The notes: generated by a model from the letters alone, not told the origin. Shown: positions 26,911 through 36,542, counted from the first letter of the stretch. The stretch is DNA of 64,000 nt from Thalassovita mangrovi (GCF_009857745.1 NZ_WWEN01000005.1:1-64000), one strand, 5' to 3'. Numbers and translations are program-made.

Positions 26911-29310
26911 TTACCCGCGCAGGGTGCCGCCGGTCGCCTTCGACACTTTCTCGACGATCTTGGCGGCGACCGCCTCGATGTCCTTTTCCTTCAGCGTCTT
27001 TTCGGTCGGTTGCAGCCGCACGGTGATGGCGATGGATTTCTTGCCCTCGCCCAGGGACCCGCCGATGAACTGGTCGAAGACGCGCACGTCTTCGATCAGG
27101 GCCTTGTCGGCACCGGCGGCGGCGTTGACCAGCGTCAGCGCCTCGACCGTGTCATCCACCACGAAGGCGAAATCGCGTTCCACCGCCTGCAGGTCGCGCA
27201 GTTCCAGCGCCGGGCGGGTGGCCGATTTCTTCTTCGGCATCGGCACTTCCTCGGGCCAGACGGTGAAGGCCACGGCGGGGCCTTTGACGTCCATCTCGGC
27301 CAGCACCTTCGGGTGCAGCTCGCCGAAGACGCCCAGCACCTTTTTCGGACCAAGACAGACCTGACCGTGACGGCCCGGATGCCACCAGGCTTCGCCATTG
27401 CGGAAAATCTGCGCCTTGGCAGGCGCGCCGATGGCGGCCAGCACCGCTTCGGCATCGGCCTTGGCGTCATAGACATCGACCGCGCGCGACGCGCCATGCA
27501 CGTCCTTCGGCCCGGTCCGCCCGATCAGCAGGCCGGTGATCTGCAACCGCTGTTCGCCCGGTTCCCCGCCCATGAAGGCGGGGCCGCATTCGAACAGCGC
27601 CAGATCGTGGAACCCGCGCGCCTGATTGCGTGCGGCGGCCTGCAACAGGCCCGGCAGCAGGTCGGGGCGCATATGGCTCATCTCGCTGGAAATCGGGTTG
27701 TCCAGCATGGTCGCATCGGACCCGCCGCCGAACAGTTCCGCCGATTTGCGATCGATGAAGGAATAGGTGACGCATTCGTTATACCCAAGCGCCGCCGCAG
27801 TGCGCCGCGCGATGGTTTCGCGCCGCTGCAGCGGGGTCTGGGTCGGCTTCGGCACGCTGACCGTCGGCCGCGCCAGCGGGATCGGTTCCAGCTTGGTCAG
27901 CGAGGCCACCCGCGCCACTTCCTCGACCAGGTCGGCCGGGCCCTGCACGTCGGGGCGCCAGCTGGGCACATGGGCCATGTTGCCTTCCATCCGGAAACCC
28001 AGACGGGTCAGGGTCTGGCGCTGTTCGGATTCGGGGATTTCCATCCCCACCAGCGATTGCACCCGCGCCGCGTCGAGCTTGTAGGCCCGGTCGGTATTGG
28101 GCACCGTGCCGGTCACGATCACGTTCGACGGCTCACCACCGCAAAGGTCGAGGATCATCTGCGTCGCATCCTCGATCGCCTGCATGTTGTAGGCCGGATC
28201 GATGCCGCGTTCGTTGCGGTAACGCGCATCGGAATTGATCTTCAGCGCGCGGCCGGTCTTGGCGATCTGGATGGCGTCCCAGATGGCCGCTTCAAGGAAC
28301 ACGTTCACCGTTTCCTCGGTGCAGCCGGTCGCCAGCCCGCCCATGATGCCGCCGATCGATTCGATACCGTTGTCGTCGGAAATCACCACCGCCCCTTCGG
28401 GGAAGGTGTATTCCTTGTCGTCCAGACCGATCAGCGTGTCGCCCGCCTTGGCGCGATGCACCCGCAGATTGCCCTGCACCTTGTCGGCGTCGAACACGTG
28501 CAGCGGCCGGTTGCGGTCATAGGTGAAGAAGTTGGTCACGTCGACCAGCGCCGAAATCGGGCGCAGCCCGATGGCCTTCAGCCGCTGTTGCAGCCATTCC
28601 GGGCTCGGCCCGTTCTTCACGCCCTTGATCAGCCGTCCGGCGAAGACCTCGCAGCCGTCGGTGGCTGCATCGTCGTCGATGGTCACGGTGATCGGCGACG
28701 GGAACTGGCCCTCGACCCGGGGCTCGTCCACAGGCTTCATCTCGCCCAGGCCACGCGCCGCCAGGTCACGGGCGATGCCGCGCACGCCCAGGGCGTCCTG
28801 ACGGTTGGGCGTAATGGCGATCTCGATCACCGGGTCGACCTTGGCCGGGTCGTTCGCGGCCAGCCAGTCGGTGAACTTCTCGCCCACCTCGCCCGAGGGC
28901 AGTTCGATGATGCCGTTATGTTCGTCCGAAAGTTCCAGTTCGCGTTCCGAGGCCATCATGCCGTGGCTTTCGACGCCGCGGATGTTGCCGACGCTCAGCG
29001 TCACGTCGATGCCGGGCACGTAATCGCCGGGCTTACACAGCACCACGGTGATCCCTTCGCGCGCATTCGGCGCGCCGCAGACGATCTGCTTGTCGCCCTC
29101 GTCGGTTTCCACCGTGCAGACGCGCAGCCGGTCGGCATCGGGATGCTGTTCGGCATGCTTGACCTTGGCCAGCGTGAAGGAGGCCAGTTTCGAGGCCGGG
29201 TCCTCGACCCCTTCCACTTCCAGACCCAGATCGGTCAGGGCGTAGAGGATTTCATCCAGAGAAGCCTCGGTCTCGAGGTGCTCTTTCAGCCAGGAGAGGG
29301 TGAATTTCAT
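26911..29310 (-). CDS. pheT: Phenylalanine-tRNA ligase beta subunit
   Basis: Forms the alpha2beta2 enzyme that charges tRNA-Phe. 799 residues. Domains in order: EMAP/OB-like tRNA-binding domain (residues about 40-150, HPDADRLRVCTVE), B3/B4 editing domain, B5 (VDVTNFFTYDRNRPLHVFDA), and the C-terminal anticodon-binding FDX-ACB domain (LQAVERDFAFVVDDTV). The start ATG overlaps the stop of the small membrane gene in ATGA, so its translation is coupled to that gene rather than directly to pheS. Confidence 0.98.
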   Translation of the reverse strand: MKFTLSWLKEHLETEASLDEILYALTDLGLEVEGVEDPASKLASFTLAKVKHAEQHPDADRLRVCTVETDEGDKQIVCGAPNAREGITVVLCKPGDYVPGIDVTLSVGNIRGVESHGMMASERELELSDEHNGIIELPSGEVGEKFTDWLAANDPAKVDPVIEIAITPNRQDALGVRGIARDLAARGLGEMKPVDEPRVEGQFPSPITVTIDDDAATDGCEVFAGRLIKGVKNGPSPEWLQQRLKAIGLRPISALVDVTNFFTYDRNRPLHVFDADKVQGNLRVHRAKAGDTLIGLDDKEYTFPEGAVVISDDNGIESIGGIMGGLATGCTEETVNVFLEAAIWDAIQIAKTGRALKINSDARYRNERGIDPAYNMQAIEDATQMILDLCGGEPSNVIVTGTVPNTDRAYKLDAARVQSLVGMEIPESEQRQTLTRLGFRMEGNMAHVPSWRPDVQGPADLVEEVARVASLTKLEPIPLARPTVSVPKPTQTPLQRRETIARRTAAALGYNECVTYSFIDRKSAELFGGGSDATMLDNPISSEMSHMRPDLLPGLLQAAARNQARGFHDLALFECGPAFMGGEPGEQRLQITGLLIGRTGPKDVHGASRAVDVYDAKADAEAVLAAIGAPAKAQIFRNGEAWWHPGRHGQVCLGPKKVLGVFGELHPKVLAEMDVKGPAVAFTVWPEEVPMPKKKSATRPALELRDLQAVERDFAFVVDDTVEALTLVNAAAGADKALIEDVRVFDQFIGGSLGEGKKSIAITVRLQPTEKTLKEKDIEAVAAKIVEKVSKATGGTLRG

Positions 29311-29780
29311 TTGTTCACTCCATTATTGCGAGTGCCCAACTTCCCACCTAGGATATTGGGCGCGAATTCAATCGCAGTCGTTTTATCCAAATCTGAGCAA
29401 AGCAACCGATTTAGAGACTCTAGTTCAGAGTAAATGCCAGCTAAAGCTTGCCGCCGCGTAGTAAGGTCATGCAAAGCTGCCACATATCCAATGGCATCCT
29501 TTATCTTAAGTAGCTGAGCATTCACGCTCGGATTCTCGAAAAGCGCCACCCCATAGATTCTAGCCATTAACCGGCCGATAGCTTCGGAGGTCTCGCGGTT
29601 GTCCATCCCAAAAACACATGAGAACTTCATCGCTTGCTCAATATCGAAGTGCAGTTCGCGGTAGACTTCTCGCTTCTCTTTTCGCAGTTCAAAATTGTAG
29701 GTCAGTTTTCGCTGCCACCAAAAAACCAGTGTCGCAACAACTAGTGTCACAAACGCGGTTATTAGATAACCAACGATCAC
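29307..29780 (-). CDS. Unknown single-span membrane protein inserted between pheS and pheT
   Basis: 157 residues. One N-terminal membrane helix ([18 protein letters not shown]) is followed by a charged cytoplasmic helical region ([20 protein letters not shown]) with helices predicted over the rest. I do not recognise a family; the layout resembles short anchored helical proteins of unknown function. It starts at a GTG that overlaps the pheS stop (GTGA) and stops in an ATGA overlap with pheT, so it is fully embedded in the operon. Three hand-counted 60-base blocks give about 45% GC against about 58% in nearby pheS and pheT blocks, which suggests acquisition. Confidence 0.75.
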   Translation of the reverse strand: MIVGYLITAFVTLVVATLVFWWQRKLTYNFELRKEKREVYRELHFDIEQAMKFSCVFGMDNRETSEAIGRLMARIYGVALFENPSVNAQLLKIKDAIGYVAALHDLTTRRQALAGIYSELESLNRLLCSDLDKTTAIEFAPNILGGKLGTRNNGVNK

Positions 29781-30850
29781 CTACTCAGCCCCCCATGCAG
29801 GGTGGGCACGTCAAGCGACGCAAACCCGTAATGGCGCAGCCAGCGCAGGTCGGAATCGAAGAACGCCCGCAGGTCGGGGATGCCGTATTTCAACATCGCC
29901 AGCCGGTCGATCCCCATGCCGAAGGCAAAGCCCTGCCATTCGTCGGGGTTCACGCCCGCCGCCTGCAGCACCTTCGGGTGCACCATGCCGGAGCCCAGAA
30001 CCTCCATCCAGTCGTCGCCTTCGCCGATCTTCAGCTGACCGTCGACCCAAGAGCACTGGATATCGACCTCGGCCGAGGGTTCGGTGAAGGGGAAGTGGGA
30101 AGCGCGGAAACGGGTCTTGATGCCGTCGATCTCGAAGAAGGCGGCGAAGAATTCCTCCAGCACCCATTTCAGGTTCGCCATCGAAATGTCGCGGTCGATG
30201 GCAAGGCCCTCGACCTGGTGGAACATCGGCGTGTGGGTCTGGTCGTAATCGGAACGATACACCCGGCCCGGCGCGATCACGCGGATCGGCGCGCCCTGCT
30301 TTTCCATCGCGCGGGTCTGCACCGGCGAGGTATGGGTGCGCAGCACGTGCGGCGGGCGTTCGTCGGCCGCGTCGCGGTACATGTAGAACGTGTCGAATTC
30401 CTGCCGCGCGGGGTGGTGCGGCGGGATGTTCAGGCTGTCGAAATTGTACCAGTCGGTTTCGATCTGCGGGCCTTCGGCCACGGCGAACCCGAGGTTGGAA
30501 AAGATCGCGGCGATTTCTTCGCTGACTTGGCTGACCGGGTGGATGCTGCCCTGCCCGCGGCCACGGCCCGGCAAGGTCACGTCCAACCATTCGGTACGCA
30601 GACGCTCGTCCAGCGCGGCATCGGCCAGCGCGGTCTTCTTTGCCGCCAGCGCCGAATTGAGTTCATCCTTCAGCGCGTTCAGCGCCGGGCCGGCGACCTG
30701 GCGCTCTTCCGGGCTCATCTTGCCCAGCTCGCGCATCTTCAGGCTGACTTCGCCCTTCTTGCCCACCGCCTGAACGCGGATGTCTTCCAAAGCGGCTTCA
30801 TCGCCCGCATCGGCGATGGCGCTGAGGTATTTCTGTTTCAGATCGTCCAT
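29777..30850 (-). CDS. pheS: Phenylalanine-tRNA ligase alpha subunit
   Basis: Catalytic subunit of PheRS. 357 residues from ATG 30850 ([20 protein letters not shown]); a 50-codon upstream extension is rejected. N-terminal coiled coil, motif 2 [20 protein letters not shown], and motif 3 [20 protein letters not shown] are intact. The alanine at the position of E. coli A294 falls in this last segment (GFAFGMG), so no relaxed-specificity change is apparent. Downstream of rplT by 112 bases. Confidence 0.98.
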   Translation of the reverse strand: MDDLKQKYLSAIADAGDEAALEDIRVQAVGKKGEVSLKMRELGKMSPEERQVAGPALNALKDELNSALAAKKTALADAALDERLRTEWLDVTLPGRGRGQGSIHPVSQVSEEIAAIFSNLGFAVAEGPQIETDWYNFDSLNIPPHHPARQEFDTFYMYRDAADERPPHVLRTHTSPVQTRAMEKQGAPIRVIAPGRVYRSDYDQTHTPMFHQVEGLAIDRDISMANLKWVLEEFFAAFFEIDGIKTRFRASHFPFTEPSAEVDIQCSWVDGQLKIGEGDDWMEVLGSGMVHPKVLQAAGVNPDEWQGFAFGMGIDRLAMLKYGIPDLRAFFDSDLRWLRHYGFASLDVPTLHGGLSR

Positions 30851-30905
30851 CCGACCCCTCCAATTCCGTTGGGACCCTGCTACCCAGCACAGGCCCAAAA
30901 CGCAA

Positions 30906-30938
30906 GAAGCCGCGAGACCCCAAAAGGTCCGCGGCTTC
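30906..30938 (-). terminator. Hairpin between rplT and pheS
   Basis: GAAGCCGC pairs with GCGGCTTC and an inner GACC pairs with GGTC. On the minus strand it is followed by only TTGCGTTTT, so it may be a weak terminator or attenuator separating ribosomal protein and pheST expression. Confidence 0.45.
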
Positions 30939-30962
30939 CTAAACTTTATCCCTGAGCGGGAT

Positions 30963-31325
30963 TTACGCGAGCGCGGCCTTCGCCTTTTCGACGATGGCAC
31001 CGAACGCTTCGGGTTCGTGCACGGCCAGATCGGCCAGAACCTTACGGTCCACTTCGATGCCGGCCAGGTTCAGGCCGTTGATGAAGCGCGAATAGGTCAG
31101 CGCTTCGTCATGCGAACGGACGGCTGCGTTGATCCGCTGGATCCACAGCGCACGGAAATTGCGCTTGCGGGCCTTACGGTCGCGAGTTGCATACTGGTTC
31201 GCCTTGTCGACCGCTTGACGGGCGACTTTGAAGGTATTCTTGCGACGGCCATAGTAACCCTTGGCTGCCTTGATGACCTTCTTGTGACGGGCGTGAGTCG
31301 TGGTACCACCTTTAACGCGGGACAT
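30963..31325 (-). CDS. rplT: 50S ribosomal protein L20
   Basis: Early 50S assembly protein and, in many bacteria, autorepressor of the rpmI-rplT operon. 120 residues: basic N-terminal RNA-binding extension [20 protein letters not shown] followed by the globular domain with [15 protein letters not shown]. It lies 23 bases downstream of rpmI. The usual upstream infC is not in this window. Confidence 0.98.
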   Translation of the reverse strand: MSRVKGGTTTHARHKKVIKAAKGYYGRRKNTFKVARQAVDKANQYATRDRKARKRNFRALWIQRINAAVRSHDEALTYSRFINGLNLAGIEVDRKVLADLAVHEPEAFGAIVEKAKAALA

Positions 31326-31348
31326 ATCTCAATCTCCTCTTACAGCTA

Positions 31349-31549
31349 TCAGCGGTCGTAGGGCATGAAGCCCTTGACGATCTTGGCGTCGGGGGCCGAC
31401 AGCGTGGTGGTGCCGCGTGCATCGCGGATGAATTTCTTGGTGCGTTTGATCATGCCGTGGCGCTTGCCTGCCTGAGCAGCCATAACCTTACCTTTGGCAG
31501 TCACCTTGAAGCGCTTCTTGGCGCTCGACTTGGTCTTCATCTTGGGCAT
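31349..31549 (-). CDS. rpmI: 50S ribosomal protein L35
   Basis: 66-residue highly basic protein, [20 protein letters not shown] at the N-terminus and [15 protein letters not shown] in the middle, both diagnostic. First gene of the rpmI-rplT unit, preceded by its own promoter and a GGAGAC ribosome binding site. Confidence 0.98.
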   Translation of the reverse strand: MPKMKTKSSAKKRFKVTAKGKVMAAQAGKRHGMIKRTKKFIRDARGTTTLSAPDAKIVKGFMPYDR

Positions 31550-31623
31550 TTTCGTCTCCTTGTCTTCTAACGATTACACGCGACTCGGCATGCCACTCCG
31601 GCCGGCCGCGCAGACAGGCCGCC

Positions 31624-31652
31624 CCTATACGCGGGCAAGGATAGGGTTGCAA
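31624..31652 (-). promoter_or_regulatory. Sigma-70 promoter of rpmI-rplT
   Basis: Minus strand TTGCAA, 17-base spacer, TATAGG, about 75 bases upstream of rpmI. The adjacent gene ends at 31672, so this promoter drives the ribosomal unit independently of pyk. Confidence 0.7.
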
Positions 31653-31671
31653 GCGAAAATCAGTGCATCGC

Positions 31672-31896
31672 TCAGTGCATCACCATGCCGATGACATTGA
31701 GAAAGGCCATCGGCACGTCGCGCAGCTGATACTGCCAATCGTTCAGGGCGCAGGCATAGACGGTCAGCGCGGCCCCGATGGCAAGCAGCAGCCCCGACAC
31801 CACGACCGGGCGGTGATCGCTCCAGGCGGAGACGACCGATGCCAAGGCAAAGACCGCCACCGCCAGCCCAATGACTAAAACAAAATCCGAATTCAT
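31672..31896 (-). CDS. Small two-helix membrane protein of unknown function
   Basis: 74 residues from ATG 31896 with GGAGAG ahead (an alternative ATG lies five codons upstream). Two hydrophobic helices, FVLVIGLAVAVFALASVVSA and VVVSGLLLAIGAALTVYACA, with a short C-terminal VPMAFLNVIGMVMH. Family not recognised. It follows pyk on the same strand by 30 bases and is probably co-transcribed with it. Confidence 0.65.
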   Translation of the reverse strand: MNSDFVLVIGLAVAVFALASVVSAWSDHRPVVVSGLLLAIGAALTVYACALNDWQYQLRDVPMAFLNVIGMVMH

Positions 31897-31926
31897 CGAA
31901 GCTCTCCGCATCGAAATGCGGCAAGA

Positions 31927-33372
31927 TTACTCCGGATCGGTGGCGAAGATCAAACGTTCCGCGCAGGGGGCGACGCGCAGGATGTTGGTGGTGCCCGGCA
32001 CGTTGAAGGGCAGCCCCGCGGTGACCAGGATCTGATCTTCCTCGGTGGCATAGCCGCGGCTGCGTGCGGCATGGGCGGCACTGACCACCGCCTGCTTGAA
32101 CCGCTCCAGCTCGCCGGTCATCACGCAATCGACGCCCCAGCTCAGCGCCAGCCGCCGGGCGGTGCCGCGCAGCGAGGTCATCGCGACGATTGGCACCCGC
32201 GGCCGCTCCCGCGCGGTCAGAAGCGCCGTGGTACCCGACTGGGTGAAGCAGCAGATCGCCTTGATATGGGTGGTTTCGGCGATTTCGCGTGCGGCGGCGA
32301 CGATGCCGTCGGCCACCGTGGCGCGGTCGGCCGAACGCGACGCCTCGATCACGTCGCGATAGGTTTCGTCGGCCTCGACTTCCTTGGCGACGTTGTCCAT
32401 CGTGGTCACCGCCTCGATCGGGAACTGCCCGGCAGCGGATTCGGCGCTGAGCATGATCGCATCGGCGCCCTCATAGATCGCGTTGGCCACATCCGACACC
32501 TCGGCCCGGGTCGGCATCGGCGATTCGATCATCGATTCCAGCATCTGGGTGGCGACGATCACCGGCTTGGCCGCCCTGCGGCATTTGCGGATCAGCTGTT
32601 TCTGAATCGGCGGCACGTTCTGCACCGGCAATTCCACGCCCAGATCGCCGCGCGCCACCATCACCCCGTCGCTGACCGCGAGGATGTCGTCGAAGCTTTT
32701 CACCGCCGCGGGCTTTTCGATCTTCGACAGGATCGCGGCACGGCCATTGGCCAGCTTGCGCGCCTCCTCCACATCCTCAACCCGCTGGACGAAGCTCAGC
32801 GCCAGCCAGTCGATGCCCAGATCGCAGACGAATTCCAGATCGCGCCGGTCCTTCTCCGACAGCGCCGCCAGCGGCAGCACCACGTCGGGCACGTTCACCC
32901 CCTTGCGGTTGGAAATGATGCCGCCGTTGATCACCTCGCATTCGGCGAAATCGGCCCCGAAGCTCAGCACCTTGAGCCGGATCTTGCCGTCATTGACCAG
33001 CAGCGTCGCGCCGTCTTCCAGCGCCTGGAAAATCTCGGGATGCGGCAGGCAGACCCGGGTCACGTCGCCCGGCGTTTCGTCCAGGTCGAGCCGGAAGCGC
33101 GCGCCGTTTTCCAGCATCTCTTCGTCATTGGCGAAGGTGCCGACGCGCAGTTTCGGTCCCTGCAGGTCGGCGAGGATGCCGATCGGGCTGTCGAGATCCT
33201 TTTCCACCTGGCGGATGATCGCGTGGCGTTCGCGGATTTCGTCGTGGCTGCCGTGGCTCATGTTCAGGCGGAACACGTCGGCGCCCGCTTCGTGCAGCTT
33301 GCGGATCATTTCGTAATCGTTCGAAGCCGGTCCCAGCGTTGCCACGATTTTTACATTGCGAAAGCGTCTCAT
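31927..33372 (-). CDS. pyk: Pyruvate kinase
   Basis: Converts phosphoenolpyruvate and ADP to pyruvate and ATP, the last step of glycolysis. 481 residues from ATG 33372 (MRRFRNVKIVATLGPAS); GTG 33381 three codons earlier is possible. Active-site segments GADVFRLNMSHGSHDEIRER, the catalytic Lys/Mg site around AILSKIEKPAA and MVARGDLGVELP, and the C-terminal domain FTQSGTTALLTARERP are present. Divergent from the amidohydrolase gene at 33492. Confidence 0.97.
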   Translation of the reverse strand: MRRFRNVKIVATLGPASNDYEMIRKLHEAGADVFRLNMSHGSHDEIRERHAIIRQVEKDLDSPIGILADLQGPKLRVGTFANDEEMLENGARFRLDLDETPGDVTRVCLPHPEIFQALEDGATLLVNDGKIRLKVLSFGADFAECEVINGGIISNRKGVNVPDVVLPLAALSEKDRRDLEFVCDLGIDWLALSFVQRVEDVEEARKLANGRAAILSKIEKPAAVKSFDDILAVSDGVMVARGDLGVELPVQNVPPIQKQLIRKCRRAAKPVIVATQMLESMIESPMPTRAEVSDVANAIYEGADAIMLSAESAAGQFPIEAVTTMDNVAKEVEADETYRDVIEASRSADRATVADGIVAAAREIAETTHIKAICCFTQSGTTALLTARERPRVPIVAMTSLRGTARRLALSWGVDCVMTGELERFKQAVVSAAHAARSRGYATEEDQILVTAGLPFNVPGTTNILRVAPCAERLIFATDPE

Positions 33373-33414
33373 CTTATCCACTCGCTGCCTTGTCGTTATG
33401 TTATCGCTAACTTA

Positions 33415-33426
33415 CCGCAATTGCGG
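33415..33426. promoter_or_regulatory. Perfect 12-bp palindrome upstream of pyk
   Basis: CCGCAATTGCGG lies 43 bases upstream of the pyk start within the 119-base divergent region shared with the amidohydrolase gene. Candidate operator; the regulator is unknown. Confidence 0.4.
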
Positions 33427-33491
33427 CGCCAGAGACAATTCCATTTTGTCGCATTCTGCCGTACAGGGGCATCAAAGGAAGTGAAATTTTC

Positions 33492-34232
33492 ATGACTTAC
33501 GAACCCTACTCTATCATTGGGGCCGACCGCCCGTCACGCTGGCTGGTCACCTGCGATCATGCCGCCAACACCGTGCCGCCCTTCGTCAACGATGGCCAGC
33601 TGGGGCTGGCCAAGGGCGATATGGAACGCCACATCGCCTATGATGTCGGCGCCGCCGGGGTCACCAAAGCGCTGGCCGATGCGCTGGATGCCCCCGCGAT
33701 CCTGTCGAATTTTTCCCGGCTGGTGATCGACCCCAACCGGGGCGAAGACGACCCGACCCTGCTGATGAAGCTTTACGACGGCACCATCATCCCCGCCAAC
33801 CGCCACGCCGGCCCCGAAGAGCTGGAACGCCGGCTGAACGCCTGTTACCGCCCTTATCACACCGCGCTGACCGAACTGGCGGCGCGGCGCGACGATACGG
33901 TGATCCTGTCGATCCACAGCTTCACCCGGCAATTGCAGGGCCGCGACCCGCGGCCGTGGCATATCGGCGTTCTCTATGCCGCCGACAGCCGGCTGGCCAA
34001 GCCGCTGATCCGCCGGCTGGAACAGGAACACGATCTGTGCGTCGGCGAAAACGAACCCTATGGCGGCCACCTGCCCGGCGACGCCATCGCGCGCCACGCC
34101 ATCGCCCATCAGCGCCTGAACGTGCTGGTGGAAATCCGCAACGATCTGATCGAGAATGAACAGCATCAGCAGGATTGGGCGCAGCGCCTTGCCCCGATGC
34201 TGCAGGAAGTACTGGACCAGACCGGGCTCTAG
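33492..34232 (+). CDS. N-formylglutamate amidohydrolase family protein
   Basis: 246 residues. The fold of zinc-dependent N-formylglutamate amidohydrolases (HutG-like, PF05013): WLVTCDHAANTVP, RLVIDPNRGEDDPTLL, LSIHSFTRQLQGRDPRPWHI and VLVEIRNDLIEN hold the likely metal and catalytic residues. True HutG makes glutamate from N-formylglutamate in histidine breakdown, but no hut genes lie nearby, so the physiological substrate is uncertain. The gene is followed by a DUF1244 gene after 48 bases. Confidence 0.88.
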   Translation: MTYEPYSIIGADRPSRWLVTCDHAANTVPPFVNDGQLGLAKGDMERHIAYDVGAAGVTKALADALDAPAILSNFSRLVIDPNRGEDDPTLLMKLYDGTIIPANRHAGPEELERRLNACYRPYHTALTELAARRDDTVILSIHSFTRQLQGRDPRPWHIGVLYAADSRLAKPLIRRLEQEHDLCVGENEPYGGHLPGDAIARHAIAHQRLNVLVEIRNDLIENEQHQQDWAQRLAPMLQEVLDQTGL

Positions 34233-34280
34233 CCCCCGGGACCACGACGCCGCTGCCGGCGCCGGTTGAGGAGAAACACA

Positions 34281-34595
34281 ATGGACGACCAGACCCGGAT
34301 CGAAATCGAAGCCGCCGCCTTCCGCACCCTGCGCGAACACCTGATGGAAAAGCGCCCCGACGTGCAGAACATCGACCTGATGAACCTGGCCGGGTTCTGC
34401 CGCAACTGCCTGAGCCGCTGGTACCAGGAAGCCGCCGTTGAGCGCGGCATCGAGATGAGCAAGGACGAGGCACGCGAGATTTTCTACGGCATGCCCTATG
34501 ACGACTGGAAGGCGCAGAACCAGACCGCAGCCAGCGCCGAGAAACAGGAAGAGTTCAAGAAAGCCTTCGCCGAGAACGTGGGCGACAAGGGCTGA
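34281..34595 (+). CDS. DUF1244 family protein
   Basis: 104 residues, start ATG 34281 behind GAGGAG. All-helical small protein with the family signature LMNLAGFCRNCLSRWYQEA (a CxxC pair) and EIFYGMPYDDWK. Function unknown. It is usually found next to N-formylglutamate amidohydrolase-like genes in alphaproteobacteria, as here. Confidence 0.88.
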   Translation: MDDQTRIEIEAAAFRTLREHLMEKRPDVQNIDLMNLAGFCRNCLSRWYQEAAVERGIEMSKDEAREIFYGMPYDDWKAQNQTAASAEKQEEFKKAFAENVGDKG

Positions 34596-34729
34596 CACTG
34601 TCGCAACCTGCGCAACAATCCCACCGCAGAAACAAAATTGTCCTTGAATTTCGCGCCGCGACAGCGAGGACTTGATCATAAATCGCTTTATCTCATAGGT
34701 ATAGGCATTGAAACTTTTAGGTGTATTCA

Positions 34730-36454
34730 ATGCTTTTCCTTCTCGCATCCCTGCCGATGATGATCGGCCTGAGCTATGCCATCGATCTTTGGGGCGACAC
34801 CCCCGAACAAGACCCGGCGCAGGCATCCGATCCTGAATTTCGCGAAACCGCGATGGGAACCGACGAAGGCGAAGAAACTCCTGCCTTCCTGGACGAAGAC
34901 GGCGTGAACGACCGCGTCACGGGCACAACCGAGGCCGACAGCATCGCGCTGGCGGGCGGGGATGATCGCGTTTCAGCAGGGGACGGCGATGATACGGTAT
35001 CCGGCGGGGACGGTGCGGATCGTATCCGGGCCGGCGAAGGCCAAGACGTTATCCAAGGCAACACGGGCAATGACACTATTTATGCGGACGGCCAGGACGA
35101 CTGGGTCAGGGGCGGACGCGGCGATGACCTCATCTATCTCGGCAAAGGCGACGACAGCGTGTCGGCCTACACAGATATGCTCGCGGCACAACGCTATTTC
35201 GACCCGGAAAACGCGGACACTTACGACGCGCAAATCCACGCCCGGGAAGATTCGAGCGACAGTGGCGACGACACCTATTTCGGCGGATCCGGCAACGACA
35301 GCATTGAGGATGTTCTGGGCCGGGATGAAATCCATGGCGAGGAAGGCAGCGATTACCTGCTTGCCGTGGATCGTGACCTTGGCAACCCCGACACCATCTT
35401 TGGCGGCGCGGGCAGCGACACCATCGTCGGGGACGATGGCGATCTGCTCTCGGGTGGGGAAGGCCAAAATTACTTCTACATCCATTTCCGCGAAGGCGCC
35501 GAGCCGGTCACCATCACGGATTTCGATTCTGGCATTCAGAACCATTTGATCGTGCTGGACGAAAGCGACAGCCTCGGAGAAATCTCTTTCGTCCAGGACG
35601 GCGCCGACACGCTTCTTCAGTCCGGATCGACCGTTATCGCGAGGATAGAGAATTATTCGGCGGACGACATTGAAGACTGGCTGGTGGGCCTCGAACCAGC
35701 TGCGGAAACGCAATTCGATGCGGGCGGGGCCGATGATTTCCTGAACTATTCCGCGGCCCATACCGGGCAGTTTGCCCACAGCGGCTCGGGCAATGACACC
35801 GTGATCGGTGGCGACGGGGACGACAGTATCTATGCGTGGTTTGGCGATGACCTTGTCCATGGCGGCGAAGGCGATGATCGCATCGCCGGTGAAAGAGGTT
35901 TCGACACGCTGGAAGGCGGCGCTGGCGATGACACCCTTTACGGCAATAGCGGAGACGACGTCATGCGCGGTGGTGACGGGAACGATCTGCTTTCGGATGA
36001 TAATGGTGAAAACATCTACGACGGCGGCGCGGGGAATGACACGATCCAAAGCGCAAACGCCACGGCCACGATCCTTGCCGGCCAGGGCGATGATTACATC
36101 GACGCGAACGATTCCTCCCCCTATCACACCCTGGCCACGGACAGCATCGACGCCGGTGACGGGGACGACACGATCGAGGCCGATGACGGCGACACTGTGA
36201 CCGGCGGTGCCGGTATCGACAGCTTCACCATTGAATGGGACGAAACGGATGACGCGGCCGTCGTTTTCACCGATTTCGATCCCGCGACCGAAGTCATCGG
36301 GCTCCGCGGGCTGCCCGACACGGCCGATGCATTGACCTTCGAACAGGACGGCGCCAATGCCATCGTCCGATCGGGCGACCTGATCCTGGCTCGGTTGCAG
36401 AACACAGTGTCGGCCGACCTATCCGGCTCTAACGTCATGGTCATCGCAGGCTGA
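34730..36454 (+). CDS. RTX-type calcium-binding repeat protein with N-terminal hydrophobic segment
   Basis: 574 residues, ATG 34730. Residues 1-20 (MLFLLASLPMMIGLSYAIDL) are hydrophobic as in the RTX protein at 15374, then an acidic spacer, then two RTX blocks (GGDDRVSAGDGDDTVSGGDG and GGDGDDSIYAWFGDDLVHGG style repeats) each followed by a beta module: TDFDSGIQNHLIVLDESDS and TDFDPATEVIGLRGLPDTA, ending in IVRSGDLILARLQN. Calcium-dependent beta-roll folding is expected. It lacks a recognisable catalytic domain. Location and function are unknown; the N-terminal segment argues against ordinary type I secretion. Confidence 0.8.
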   Translation: MLFLLASLPMMIGLSYAIDLWGDTPEQDPAQASDPEFRETAMGTDEGEETPAFLDEDGVNDRVTGTTEADSIALAGGDDRVSAGDGDDTVSGGDGADRIRAGEGQDVIQGNTGNDTIYADGQDDWVRGGRGDDLIYLGKGDDSVSAYTDMLAAQRYFDPENADTYDAQIHAREDSSDSGDDTYFGGSGNDSIEDVLGRDEIHGEEGSDYLLAVDRDLGNPDTIFGGAGSDTIVGDDGDLLSGGEGQNYFYIHFREGAEPVTITDFDSGIQNHLIVLDESDSLGEISFVQDGADTLLQSGSTVIARIENYSADDIEDWLVGLEPAAETQFDAGGADDFLNYSAAHTGQFAHSGSGNDTVIGGDGDDSIYAWFGDDLVHGGEGDDRIAGERGFDTLEGGAGDDTLYGNSGDDVMRGGDGNDLLSDDNGENIYDGGAGNDTIQSANATATILAGQGDDYIDANDSSPYHTLATDSIDAGDGDDTIEADDGDTVTGGAGIDSFTIEWDETDDAAVVFTDFDPATEVIGLRGLPDTADALTFEQDGANAIVRSGDLILARLQNTVSADLSGSNVMVIAG

Positions 36455-36478
36455 TCGAAGTTCTAGGCGGTCTCCTTG

Positions 36479-36542
36479 AAATTGGCCGGTCTGCCCTGCT
36501 GAGCGAAGCCTCTGCACCGCGCTGGCCAATTTTCCTATTGCC
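36479..36542 (+). terminator. Long-loop terminator after the second RTX gene
   Basis: AAATTGGCC pairs with GGCCAATTT across a 46-base loop, followed by a further T and TCC. It lies 24 bases after the RTX stop. The long loop makes this tentative. Confidence 0.4.
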
